DNA of 64,000 nucleotides. Source: Paenibacillus sp. 37 (GTDB lineage: Bacteria > Bacillota > Bacilli > Paenibacillales > Paenibacillaceae). Below the pieces are notes generated by a model. That model ran no database searches, was not told the DNA's origin, and worked only from the letters and a program-made list of their open reading frames with translations. The DNA is taken from positions 6,758,001 to 6,822,000 of the forward strand of contig NZ_CP043761.1 of NCBI RefSeq assembly GCF_008386395.1, read 5' to 3'. Shown piece by piece: positions 9,801 through 17,025 of this stretch. The position numbers were made by a program, and so were the translations under genes. The stretch's first letter is position 1. Each line of letters starts with the position of its first letter.

Positions 9801-9987
9801 AGAAATCCCAGTCTCCCTTTAAAGACGCTGCACCCATACGATCAAAGTTCCATTGGGTCAGGTCAATTTTTCCATCCATAGCCTGGGGATTACCACGCTC
9901 GTTAATTAACGTCTGGGCAATCCAGCCTAGCGGAACAATGACAATACATATGAAGCTTATGGTCAGCATAATCCAGTGTTTTCTCAT
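6892..9987 (-). CDS. Hybrid sensor histidine kinase with 7TM-DISM input and two kinase cores
   Basis: A 1031-residue membrane sensor. In order: N-terminal TM helix (about 7-28); extracytoplasmic beta-rich region of the 7TMR-DISM type (about 35-200); seven hydrophobic helices (about 210-415); HisKA with H-box SHELRTPLHGI (about 430-505); HATPase with NLLGNAYKYT, DTGVGI and GTGLGLSI (about 550-655); a receiver with LIVDDDPVNRQ and phosphoacceptor in VITDWMMPKMSG (about 700-815); then a second, LytS/YesM-type core with LQAQIKPHFLYNALN, QPLVENAIRHGV and GVGLQNINRRL (about 830-1025). Two complete kinase cores of different classes in one chain is unusual. The ATG has GGAAGGAA upstream. Its likely partner is the response regulator downstream, separated by the 164-bp repeat. 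Confidence 0.9.
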   Translation of the reverse strand: MRKHWIMLTISFICIVIVPLGWIAQTLINERGNPQAMDGKIDLTQWNFDRMGAASLKGDWDFYPGQLLSPADIEASVSGRKPLPASSGTQVPARWNQSLGQAHGYGTYHLQVQLTPRTTKNDYGIRTRNIRMAHRVFIDGKEIGGKGLPGMTPGTDLQLNLPFTGFTSIDGNTADIIIQVSNYSYSSGGIVAPILFGDEHSILKSQQQDWLKDLMTLFGFILPAAFFLLLFRLRRTERELRFLGLFSLSGAVYALTHGEKLLGTFVPFLTNNEMLRIQLLSSAFAYYFLLRYMDARVPGAVHQWFVRLAVVLIVAQTIVGLTLPPTLFSTFEIPMLLISLVVMFYSLRAMFYWLKGRPNDSHFALVSMMSILMVVVLHTIGAFTAVDTAFFALIELLLFVIAQMIVTAIRFAQSFRDVEALSERLLAIDSLKDEFMANTSHELRTPLHGIINIAQSMLEGAAGAVTPKQAKNLSMITSTGKRLSLLVNDILDFAKLKNSEIELKRVAVDLESVARTVVEVSGFTFEDKPVILIQQWPQSLPLVEADEDRLRQVLYNLLGNAYKYTEQGEIRLYASVEGDWVKVSVADTGVGIALDKQEDIFQAYEQSNGTIERLNHGTGLGLSITRKLVELGGGEIWVESEPGQGSIFHFTLPVMKLPLLQSHSKPTVARYVAAQGAGAKEFVTRESDEQEDLAESEHTILIVDDDPVNRQVLLNLLSTERYRVIAADSGPTALKLREEFPSIDLVITDWMMPKMSGLELCRKLREHSSLSELPILMLTARGLPEDIKHGFQAGANDFLSKPVDAGELRARVRTLIEMRSSVQEAIRTEMAFLQAQIKPHFLYNALNVIIATCAVNPDKATDLLIELSHYLRGSFDFQNREQLVPLTKELELVESYVHLEQARFEERLVVEYEVEPDVQLYLPPLSIQPLVENAIRHGVMERAAGGTVHLRIFKESEHVVVQVQDDGVGIPPERMAQVKSGNTEGPGGVGLQNINRRLMSLYGQGLEIHSHVGKGTQIRFRIPVQKVDYAK

Positions 9988-10163
9988 CTATGTATTCCTT
10001 CCATCCACAATGGCGAGAGACGTCTAATTTTGTCGATTTATCACTAAAATTCATGTTACACGTTTCTGGTGCTCACGGAAATAGTTTCCGTATCATAATC
10101 GGTCAAATTCGTTATAATTTGAAGGATCTCTATCTGTTTTCGCCAGTTCTTGGTACACCAAGA

Positions 10164-10213
10164 AACCCCAGGCCGAATTTCACCGGAATGAACGGGCGAA
10201 ATTGCCTGGGGTT
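10164..10213 (-). terminator. Hairpin terminator after the SRPBCC gene
   Basis: AACCCCAGGC pairs with GCCTGGGGTT, with a further GAAATT/AATTTC pairing inside. On the minus strand it is followed by TTTCTT and a second small hairpin (TTCTTGGT/ACCAAGAA). It starts 15 bases past the SRPBCC stop codon. Confidence 0.75.
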
Positions 10214-10227
10214 GATTGAATGAAGAT

Positions 10228-10647
10228 TTATTTAACAACTTGGGCAAGCTTCTGAACGATTCCGGCCCATCCCTGTTCCATACGTTCGCGTACGATGGCG
10301 TGGGCCTGTCCAAACTCAGTCAGTTTATCCGCATCCCAACCGCTGTGAATCAGTGTGAAATCCGTACCTTCGGGCTGTTCATTCAGTTGGAACGTCAACG
10401 TCCAGTCCTTACCCCAGCGGAATGACAGCTTGTGCAGCGGAAGAACTTCCGTCACCTGACATGGTGATTGGCCGAAGGGGCCTGCTTCCAATATAAACTC
10501 ATGACCCTCCACAGGTTCCAGATTGCCCGGCATGAACCATGCACCCAATCCTTGCGCTGTCGAGACCATCTCCCACACCTTCTCTACAGGTGCATGAAGC
10601 AATAGTTCCTCCCGGATATCCGGTAATGCACTTGATGATGATTCCAA
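10228..10647 (-). CDS. SRPBCC/AHSA1-family protein
   Basis: A 139-residue protein of the START-like SRPBCC (AHSA1) superfamily. Signatures are the N-terminal strand with HAPVEKVWEMVSTAQGLGAWF, FRWGKDWTLTFQL in the middle, and the C-terminal helix ERMEQGWAGIVQKLAQVV. These small cytoplasmic proteins have a deep hydrophobic cavity that binds lipids or other ligands; no ligand can be named here. The start is TTG at 10647, supported by AAGGAGG eight bases upstream with no in-frame ATG nearby. It is flanked by its own terminator and a divergent promoter region, so it is probably monocistronic. Confidence 0.85.
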   Translation of the reverse strand: MESSSSALPDIREELLLHAPVEKVWEMVSTAQGLGAWFMPGNLEPVEGHEFILEAGPFGQSPCQVTEVLPLHKLSFRWGKDWTLTFQLNEQPEGTDFTLIHSGWDADKLTEFGQAHAIVRERMEQGWAGIVQKLAQVVK

Positions 10648-10734
10648 TCGTATCGCCTCCTTGGATATATTTATTCATTGTTTGAGATTTTAGGATTCAT
10701 GTCAAATGGGTTCACATAACGACCAAAAAAGGTG

Positions 10735-10763
10735 TTGACCCCAACTGTGACACCACCCATAAT
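10735..10763 (+). promoter_or_regulatory. Candidate sigma-A promoter for the methyltransferase gene
   Basis: TTGACC and CATAAT are separated by 17 bases. The promoter lies about 150 bases upstream of the methyltransferase start, so the transcript would have a long leader in which I see no known riboswitch. The rest of the 10648-10910 gap shows nothing else. Confidence 0.5.
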
Positions 10764-10910
10764 TGGAATATACTACATATAAGGTGCGTGATTTCTATGA
10801 TAGTCTGCTCTGAAAAATCCAATTCCAACCGTTGCCGGAAGGGATTATTTTAACGTATTCCCTTCCCCTTTTGCAATTCATTACATCAAAATGTGGGGGA
10901 TACTTACACG

Positions 10911-11678
10911 ATGTCTTTCAGTTATTATGGTCCATTGTGCACTGCCGTTTATGATCTAACCAAACCCGTGGGACACTCCTTGGGAGGAGACATCGAATTC
11001 TATCGTCACTATCTTCAGCGCTGCAAAGGACGGATCCTTGAAGCCATGTCGGGATCAGGCCGAGTGCTCATTCCTTTGCTTGAGGCAGGCCTGAAGGTGG
11101 ATGGACTTGATTATTCAACCGATATGATTGACTCTTGCCGTTCTCGTTGCACCGAGCGGGCATTACCTATACCTGAGCTGTTCGTTGCCGATCTGGAGAA
11201 GCTTGACCTTCCATATCGATACGAGGCAATTATCATTCCCGGAGGTTCTCTGCTCCTCATCCAAGACAGACAGGCGTCGATTAACGTATTACGTAATCTA
11301 TTTCAGCATTTAGAACCTGGCGGCAAGTTCGTGTTTGATCTGTTTCTGCCCGATGTGACACAACCCTCTTCTGTGGAAACATCAACCGTTTCATTACCGG
11401 ATGGCGATACAATCACGGTAGAAGTGAAAAACATTGAAGTGAACCTTCTTCAACAGTACAAAGTGAGTCTGATCCGCTACGAACAATGGCATCAGGGTTC
11501 TCTTGTTGCTACGGAGCTGCAACAACTCACTCTACGTTGGTACGGCATAGAAGAGTTACGCCTAATTCTCGAAAACATTGGTTTCTCTGACATTAAAGTG
11601 TACGCCGATTTCAACCCGAATCAGCCACCTACACAGTCGAATCAAAAATTCGTCTATGAAGCAACTCGAAGAACGTAG
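10911..11678 (+). CDS. Class I SAM-dependent methyltransferase
   Basis: A 255-residue methyltransferase. Motif I is ILEAMSGSGRVLIPLLEAG, a variant with M-S-G-S-G-R in place of the usual G-x-G-x-G; motif II is VDGLDYSTDMIDSC; the region around IIIPGGSLLLI and LEPGGKFVFDLF are later core motifs. It resembles small-molecule methyltransferases of the Methyltransf_25/11 type; the substrate is unknown. I chose the ATG at 10911, which follows GGGGGA; an in-frame GTG at 10893 lacks a ribosome site. It has its own promoter and a strong terminator. Confidence 0.85.
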   Translation: MSFSYYGPLCTAVYDLTKPVGHSLGGDIEFYRHYLQRCKGRILEAMSGSGRVLIPLLEAGLKVDGLDYSTDMIDSCRSRCTERALPIPELFVADLEKLDLPYRYEAIIIPGGSLLLIQDRQASINVLRNLFQHLEPGGKFVFDLFLPDVTQPSSVETSTVSLPDGDTITVEVKNIEVNLLQQYKVSLIRYEQWHQGSLVATELQQLTLRWYGIEELRLILENIGFSDIKVYADFNPNQPPTQSNQKFVYEATRRT

Positions 11679-11714
11679 TCATCCGTAATTTAGTCTACAT
11701 GCTTCTCATCATAC

Positions 11715-11760
11715 AAATCAGGCCACAGCATGAGTTTTAACCCATGCTGTGGCCTGATTT
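11715..11760 (+). terminator. Strong intrinsic terminator after the methyltransferase gene
   Basis: Eighteen-base perfect arms (starting AAATCAGGCCACAGCATG) around a loop ending in CC. The perfect symmetry would also stop transcripts arriving from the right. Confidence 0.85.
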
Positions 11761-11782
11761 ACTATATAAGATTTGCAATAAC

Positions 11783-11972
11783 ATTTACACGAGAACGCAG
11801 AGGACAGAAATAGCCTGAAGAAGCGACGCTACAAGCTTTCTGCAAGAAAGCTGCATCGAAAGCATACACTTCGCCTTTATCCTCAGATTTGCACCTTTGA
11901 AAAAGTGAATCAAAAAATCTGAGGATAACAGCGATCGGAAGGTTATTCTGTCATCGGAGTGGCAAGTGTAAC
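11783..11972. repeat. Palindromic interspersed repeat, copy 1
   Basis: First of three related copies in this window (the others are near 13.5 and 21.3 kb). It starts ATTTACAC and ends AAGTGTAA, giving short inverted ends. Inside are the inverted pair ATCCTCAGATTT / AAATCTGAGGAT and the motif GGATAACAGCGATCGGAAGG. Copies 1 and 3 also carry a roughly 35-base hairpin cassette (AAGCTTTCT/AGAAAGCT) absent from copy 2. There is no ORF. It lies between the methyltransferase terminator and the end of namA. Confidence 0.75.
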
Positions 11973-11984
11973 TGTTAGTGCAAA

Positions 11985-13019
11985 TTAGTATCCACGAGAA
12001 TATTGCTCCGCAATGGCAGCTTGATCCTTGCTGACACCCAGTTCCAGAGCGGCATGGTTCGCCCAGTACGGATCACGCAGCATGCCTCTGCCCACGGCAA
12101 CCAGATCCGCGTCGCCGTTTCCAATCACCGCCTGAGCCAATGCTGCATCCTCCAGCATACCCACTGCGATGACAGGAACGCTAAGTTCTTCACGGAAGCG
12201 ACGGGCAAATGGTACCTGATACCCCGGATAGTTCCCCGGTTTCCGCTGTCCCGAAGGTCCTTCGCCACCTGAACTGATATGGAACATGTCCACGCCTGCG
12301 TCTTGGTAAGCACGAGCGATATTGATCGTATGGTCGATATCATACCCGCCATCCGCGTATTCGACAGCCGAAATCCGCATAATTAGCGGCATATCTGCTG
12401 GCATTTCTTTTTTCACTGCCCGAATGACTTCAACGCCGAAACGGGACAGATCCTGCCCATATACATCCTCACGATGGTTCATCAGCGGGGAATGGAACTG
12501 GTGGATCAGGTATCCATGGGCACCGTGCAACTCAATGGTATCGACTCCAGCCTGGACTGCGCGGCGAACACCGTCTGCGAACTTCTGCACCATAGCTTCT
12601 ACCTCTTCCGTACTTAATGCACGAGGTTCCTTGTACTTTTCTCCCGGGAATGTGACTACCGAAGGAGCAACCGGCTGCGCTGCATCCTCTGCTTTTCGTC
12701 CTGCATGTGCGATCTGAATAGCTACTTTGGAGCCGTAGGCATGAATTCCATCTACAAGTTTGGTGAAGGCAGGCACATGCTCATCTGACCATATACCCAA
12801 GTCATTATCCGTAATACGACCATCCGGATCGACATCGGTCATCTCGATCACGATGAGTCCTGTTCCTCCAACCGCACGGCTCACATAGTGAACCTGATGC
12901 CAATCGTTCGGAATGCCGTCCTTCGCAGTGACAGAATATTGGCACATTGGTGCCATGACGACACGGTTATTTAATTGCAGACTCTTGAATTGATAAGGGG
13001 AAAATAATTGCTCAGTCAT
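11985..13019 (-). CDS. namA: NADPH dehydrogenase / ene-reductase (YqjM/NamA type)
   Basis: A 344-residue Old Yellow Enzyme of the thermophilic-like (YqjM) class. It is a cytoplasmic FMN enzyme reducing activated C=C bonds of enals, enones and nitro compounds with NADPH. Diagnostic residues are present: C26 and Y28 in APMCQYS, the His pair H165 and H168 in ELHGAHGYL, phosphate-binding VGMLEDAALA and VAVGRGMLRDP, and the C-terminal Arg in YSRGY that completes the neighbouring active site in YqjM dimers. AGGAG lies upstream of the ATG. The tautomerase gene is 48 bases upstream on the same strand, so the two probably form an operon dealing with electrophilic or dienol compounds. Confidence 0.93.
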   Translation of the reverse strand: MTEQLFSPYQFKSLQLNNRVVMAPMCQYSVTAKDGIPNDWHQVHYVSRAVGGTGLIVIEMTDVDPDGRITDNDLGIWSDEHVPAFTKLVDGIHAYGSKVAIQIAHAGRKAEDAAQPVAPSVVTFPGEKYKEPRALSTEEVEAMVQKFADGVRRAVQAGVDTIELHGAHGYLIHQFHSPLMNHREDVYGQDLSRFGVEVIRAVKKEMPADMPLIMRISAVEYADGGYDIDHTINIARAYQDAGVDMFHISSGGEGPSGQRKPGNYPGYQVPFARRFREELSVPVIAVGMLEDAALAQAVIGNGDADLVAVGRGMLRDPYWANHAALELGVSKDQAAIAEQYSRGY

Positions 13020-13067
13020 CGTTGCTGCATCTCCTGTTCCTTGATCATGATATATATGAAGCCTTCC

Positions 13068-13259
13068 TTATTTGTCTAAGTCCGAAAACAGTTTTCCGTT
13101 CTTACCGTAATTGTCCTTCTCCAAATCCTCAATGAAGATAAAGACTTTGCTCGGATCAACATCCAGTGTCTCACAAGCCACCTGAGTCATACGTTCAATC
13201 AACTGACGTTTCTGCTCAACCGACTTGCCTTCCAGTACCTTAACCGTGATAAATGGCAT
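13068..13259 (-). CDS. 4-oxalocrotonate tautomerase family protein
   Basis: A 63-residue tautomerase. The start at 13259 leaves Pro as residue 2 (MPFITVKVLEGKSVEQK), which becomes the catalytic N-terminal proline after Met removal; an upstream in-frame ATG would bury this proline and is rejected. The conserved Arg of QLIERMTQV and the hydrophobic FIFIEDL strand fit the family; the typical length is 60-64. Members tautomerise 2-hydroxymuconate or dehalogenate small acids; the exact substrate is unknown. It lies upstream of namA on the same strand. Confidence 0.88.
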   Translation of the reverse strand: MPFITVKVLEGKSVEQKRQLIERMTQVACETLDVDPSKVFIFIEDLEKDNYGKNGKLFSDLDK

Positions 13260-13471
13260 GTCTAGAACCCATCCTTTCTTCATCATTTATTATGAACCTG
13301 ACGTATGGAAACACAAGTACGTACATTTTTGTGCCTTGGTACCCTTTTTGATACCTAGTCATCCTCCTATTTCCGATCTACCCCATTCTGGAAATGACTG
13401 CAAAACATGATATGATAACCGTAGAGAACCACAATAATTACTATACCCAATTTACATAAGTTGTGACTAAC

Positions 13472-13624
13472 GGTTACACGATAACGGAGAGGGCAGAAAT
13501 AACCTGTAGAAGCGGAGCGTTCGCCTTTATCCTCAGATTTTCACCTTTGTAAAAGTGGATCAAAAAATCTGGGGATAACAGCGATCAGAAGGTTATTCTG
13601 GCCTCATAGTGGATCAGTGTAAAA
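13472..13624. repeat. Palindromic interspersed repeat, copy 2 (short form)
   Basis: Same family as the copies near 11.8 and 21.3 kb, but lacking the internal hairpin cassette. It shares AGAAATAACCTG, AAGCGGAGCGTTCGCC, the ATCCTCAGATTT/AAATCTGGGGAT stem and GGTTATTCTG, and ends in GTGTAAA. It lies in the 413-base gap between the tautomerase and pepT; the rest of that gap is AT-rich with no ORF. Confidence 0.75.
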
Positions 13625-13672
13625 ACAAGTAGCTCAACTTAAATACTACTCAAGCTAGGGAGAGGTTATTAT

Positions 13673-14911
13673 ATGAAAGATATATTAATTCAAAGACTGA
13701 GTACTTATGTTCAGATGGATACCCAATCCGATGAAAATAGCGAGACATGCCCTTCCACACACGGCCAACTGGCCTTGGGCAAACTGCTCGTTGAAGAATG
13801 TACCTCCATTGGTCTGCAAGATGTGACGATGGATGAGAATGGTTATGTCATGGCTACACTGCCATCCAATACCGACAAGGATGTTCCCGTAATTGGTTTC
13901 CTGGCTCACCTCGATACAGCGACCGACTTTACTGGCAAAAATGTTAAACCACAGGTTATCGATAACTACGACGGTGCTGACATTGTGCTGAACTCGGAAC
14001 TGGATGTAGTGCTGTCCAACAAGGATTTCCCGGAACTGCACGAGTATAAAGGCCACACCCTGATCACAACCGATGGTACAACGTTGCTTGGTGCAGATAA
14101 TAAGGCAGGCATTGCCGAGATTATGACCGCGATGGCCTATCTGATTGAACACCCGGAAGTGAAACACGGTAAGATTCGGGTTGCTTTTACCCCGGATGAA
14201 GAGATTGGCCGTGGACCGCACAAGTTTGATGTAGCTGCTTTTGGAGCCAAATATGCGTACACGGTCGATGGCGGACCGCTTGGTGAACTGGAATACGAGA
14301 GCTTTAACGCAGCTGCCGCTAAAATCACCGTACGAGGCACCAATGTGCATCCCGGAACAGCGAAGGATAAGATGGTGAACTCCCTGAAAATTGCGATGGA
14401 ATTGAATCGACGCCTGCCTGTGGAGGAAGCTCCTGAATTCACGGACGGTTATGATGGTTTCTACCATCTGTTGTCTCTGGAGGGTGACGTTGAACTGACA
14501 AAGATGAGCTACATCATCCGTGATTTCGACCGGGAGAAGTTTGAAGAGCGCAAAACAAATCTATTGAATATCGCGAACGAACTGAAGACCAAGTATGGAG
14601 AGAAAAGCATCACGGTTGAATTGAATGACCAGTACTATAACATGCGTGAGAAAATTGAACCCGTACGCCAGATCGTGGACATTGCCCATGAAGCCATGAC
14701 ACGATTGGACATCGAACCTGTTATTCGCCCCATCCGGGGAGGAACAGACGGTTCCCAACTATCCTATATGGGCATGCCCACACCAAATATCTTCACTGGT
14801 GGTGAGAACTACCACGGCAAATTTGAATATGTATCGGTAGACAATATGGTGAAGGCCACCCGTGTCATTGTAGAGATCGCTCAATTGTTCGAGCAGCGCG
14901 GAGATATCTAA
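13673..14911 (+). CDS. pepT: Peptidase T (tripeptide aminopeptidase)
   Basis: A 412-residue M20B metallopeptidase that removes N-terminal residues from tripeptides in the cytoplasm, using two zinc ions. The metal and catalytic residues are visible: H79 and D81 in FLAHLDTA, D142 in GADNKAG, the general base E176 and metal ligand E177 in [11 protein letters not shown]198 in [12 protein letters not shown], and a late His in [10 protein letters not shown]. Length matches PepT. GGGAGAGG precedes the ATG. It stands alone between a repeat element and a terminator. Confidence 0.95.
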   Translation: MKDILIQRLSTYVQMDTQSDENSETCPSTHGQLALGKLLVEECTSIGLQDVTMDENGYVMATLPSNTDKDVPVIGFLAHLDTATDFTGKNVKPQVIDNYDGADIVLNSELDVVLSNKDFPELHEYKGHTLITTDGTTLLGADNKAGIAEIMTAMAYLIEHPEVKHGKIRVAFTPDEEIGRGPHKFDVAAFGAKYAYTVDGGPLGELEYESFNAAAAKITVRGTNVHPGTAKDKMVNSLKIAMELNRRLPVEEAPEFTDGYDGFYHLLSLEGDVELTKMSYIIRDFDREKFEERKTNLLNIANELKTKYGEKSITVELNDQYYNMREKIEPVRQIVDIAHEAMTRLDIEPVIRPIRGGTDGSQLSYMGMPTPNIFTGGENYHGKFEYVSVDNMVKATRVIVEIAQLFEQRGDI

Positions 14912-14940
14912 TCCACTTGACGTACAGTGCACAAAGAATA

Positions 14941-14984
14941 CAAAGAGTACCCCTTCGTATATTCGGGAGGGTGCTCTTTGTTAT
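14941..14984 (+). terminator. Probable terminator after pepT
   Basis: CAAAGAGTACCC pairs with GGGTGCTCTTTG (one mismatch) and is followed by a modest T-rich stretch. It lies 30 bases past pepT, in the convergent gap with the Crp/Fnr gene. Confidence 0.6.
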
Positions 14985-15055
14985 GCCATATTGTATTTTG
15001 TTGTACCGCGTCATGTCGTACAGATATGCTGGCTTGATCTTTATTTTAGATGCCA

Positions 15056-15748
15056 TTACTCATATATATTGCCCCCCGCGATGGCACGCAACTGTTCCAG
15101 ATCACAGATCAGAAGCTTACGCTGCACTTTGCGAATAATATTTCGATTACACAGATCTTGAACAACTCTATTAAGATGTCTATAGCTGGTGCCCAGCATA
15201 TCGGCCAGTTCGGTGAGCTTGGAAGTCTGGATCTCTTCCGAAGAAGACTCGTCCTGGCCCATTGTGGACAACAGATAGCTGGCAAATCGACTCTCGACCG
15301 GATATAACATATTCAGACTCGACAGGTTGGAAAAGGTATACAATTTGTGCGTAACTTGGCTCAGCATAAAGTGGAGAAACTTAGGGTTCTCTGCATAGGT
15401 ATTCTGGAGAGCGCGATAGCTGATACCCAGCAGCAGGCTTTTACTCACAGACTCTACCGTATTCATAGCCTCCTTGCCATTTACCAGTTCCAAATCTCCC
15501 ACAAGCGCAAGTGGTGTACTGAAACGAAGCAACAGAGACTTTCCGTTAGGCAGGGTGGTATAGATCTTGAGCTTGCCCTGCACGAGAAAATACAATCGCT
15601 CGGGTCGCTCACCTTTGGCACAGATCATCTCGCCCTTCGCAGCCTCAAGTAGTCGCAACTCAGCGAGTGCAGGCTCGTCCAGCACCTGATCCAACCCATT
15701 CTCACGGGCGAGTTGCCGCACAAGTCCAAAGTCCATGATTTCTTTCAT
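15056..15748 (-). CDS. Crp/Fnr-family transcriptional regulator (YeiL-like)
   Basis: A 230-residue regulator. Residues about 25-130 form a cyclic-nucleotide-binding-like beta roll (LLEAAKGEMICAKGERPERLYFLVQGKLKIY). A dimerisation helix follows, then a winged helix near the C-terminus with recognition segment LADMLGTSYRHLNRVVQDL. No clustered N-terminal cysteines are present, so an Fnr-type iron-sulphur sensor is unlikely. The pattern is closest to YeiL-type regulators. The ATG at 15748 has GGAGGGG nine bases upstream. A 14-bp perfect palindrome lies 40 bases upstream of the start and could be an autoregulatory site (inference). Confidence 0.85.
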   Translation of the reverse strand: MKEIMDFGLVRQLARENGLDQVLDEPALAELRLLEAAKGEMICAKGERPERLYFLVQGKLKIYTTLPNGKSLLLRFSTPLALVGDLELVNGKEAMNTVESVSKSLLLGISYRALQNTYAENPKFLHFMLSQVTHKLYTFSNLSSLNMLYPVESRFASYLLSTMGQDESSSEEIQTSKLTELADMLGTSYRHLNRVVQDLCNRNIIRKVQRKLLICDLEQLRAIAGGNIYE

Positions 15749-15787
15749 TCCGACTTCCCCTCCGTTGTCGTATATAACCTATGTAAA

Positions 15788-15801
15788 AGGACATATGTCC
15801 T
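15788..15801. promoter_or_regulatory. 14-bp perfect palindrome upstream of the Crp/Fnr gene
   Basis: AGGACATATGTCCT lies in the 283-base divergent gap between the Crp/Fnr gene and the chemoreceptor gene. It does not match the Crp consensus. A regulator-binding role is inferred from symmetry and position only. Confidence 0.4.
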
Positions 15802-16031
15802 ATATTTGATATACATCCGTACAAATATCTTGATATAAAAATAGTTACAACTAACACTTATATCCAATAAATCATTTCAAATGGTAAATACTTTAAAATT
15901 TAATCATAAAATGTTCATTCTTTCATGCAAAATGCCGTTCACGAAAAGTCATTTCCGTCCGATGAAAGATAGAGCATTCCATAGATCGTTAAAAATAATA
16001 CATTCAAATATTGAAAGGATGGTCCTCTTCC

Positions 16032-16871
16032 ATGAACGTTGTAGATGCCCTGCTTAAAGTAATGCCTTATATCAGCAAGATCCTTAGAGAACCAGCTAGT
16101 TTAACTGTATATGATCACGAAAAGGTATTGGAGGTTATTACCACCGACAAGTTTGACCTTGGTTTTGAAAAAGGAATGCCACTCTTGGAATCGTATCAAA
16201 ACTTTTCCATCTTAAAAAACGGAAGAGAAGCTACCCTCGCTACTCTCTCCAAGGATGTTTATGGTATCGAACTGGATATTCTGAACATTCCGATCTTTGA
16301 TGATCACCAGAAAGTTGTTGCTGTTTTCTGTGTATCTTACGACCAATCTAACCAGAACCAACTTGAGGATATTATACAAGAAAATCAAACCATCAATGGT
16401 AACCTCGTTGATATGGTGCAGCATGTCGCTGCTCATGCCGAAGAATTGCAAGCAACCAGTGAACAGATCTTGCAGAACACAAGACTTGCTGTTCAGAACT
16501 CTTCCCAAATCAACAAAGTAGCCGGGTTCATTCGTGAAATCTCTGAGCAAACCAACTTGCTTGGCCTGAATGCCGCTATTGAAGCCGCTCGTGTTGGTGA
16601 AGCTGGTGCCGGCTTCGGTGTGGTTGCTTCCGAAGTACGCAAACTCTCTGTGGATGCCAAACAAGCTACAAGTGATATCGATACCAGTCTGAGAGATGTA
16701 CAACAGGTCATCAAACAAATGGAAGTTGAAGTCTCCCAGATTGCAGCCTCTTCACAGGAACAAGCAACGCTTGTATCCTCCTTTACGGATGTGATTGAGC
16801 AGCTTAATGAAACAGGGGAGCGAATGAAAGCTCTGTCCGAACAACTGATCAGCTATTCCGTTAAAAATTAA
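16032..16871 (+). CDS. Soluble methyl-accepting chemotaxis protein (YfmS-like)
   Basis: A 279-residue chemoreceptor with no transmembrane segment. Residues 1-115 form a small sensory domain of roxA/PAS-like size. The rest is a short coiled-coil signalling domain whose tip is the highly conserved [20 protein letters not shown], followed by [13 protein letters not shown]. Length and lack of membrane anchors match the soluble receptor YfmS of Bacillus. It would signal to CheA from the cytoplasm; its ligand is unknown. I chose the ATG at 16032 with AAAGGATGG upstream; an in-frame TTG 21 bases earlier is less likely. Confidence 0.9.
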   Translation: MNVVDALLKVMPYISKILREPASLTVYDHEKVLEVITTDKFDLGFEKGMPLLESYQNFSILKNGREATLATLSKDVYGIELDILNIPIFDDHQKVVAVFCVSYDQSNQNQLEDIIQENQTINGNLVDMVQHVAAHAEELQATSEQILQNTRLAVQNSSQINKVAGFIREISEQTNLLGLNAAIEAARVGEAGAGFGVVASEVRKLSVDAKQATSDIDTSLRDVQQVIKQMEVEVSQIAASSQEQATLVSSFTDVIEQLNETGERMKALSEQLISYSVKN

Positions 16872-16879
16872 TGAAAATA

Positions 16880-16919
16880 TATCTTTGATGAACTTTGGCT
16901 AGTACAAAGATACATTTTA
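16880..16919 (+). terminator. Terminator after the chemoreceptor gene
   Basis: TATCTTTG and CAAAGATA form a stem followed by ATTTTAT, eight bases past the stop codon. Confidence 0.6.
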
Positions 16920-16922
16920 TAT

Positions 16923-16978
16923 GCAACAAACAGGACTCGGGTTGCCCATGATGGATAATCCAAGTCCTGTTGTTTGTT
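16923..16978 (-). terminator. Hairpin after the AGCS transporter gene
   Basis: Long imperfect hairpin with CAACAAAC / GTTTGTTG outer arms and AGGACT/AGTCCT inner pairing, 47 bases past the transporter stop. The T run on the minus strand is weak, so termination efficiency is uncertain. Confidence 0.5.
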
Positions 16979-17025
16979 GTGTCCATTTTATATAACCAAC
17001 CACGTTCAGATAAAATCTTAATTGG

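Noticed and set aside
13685..14467. 260-codon minus-strand ORF opposite pepT
   Set aside because: Shadow of pepT, with no ribosome site and no recognisable domain.
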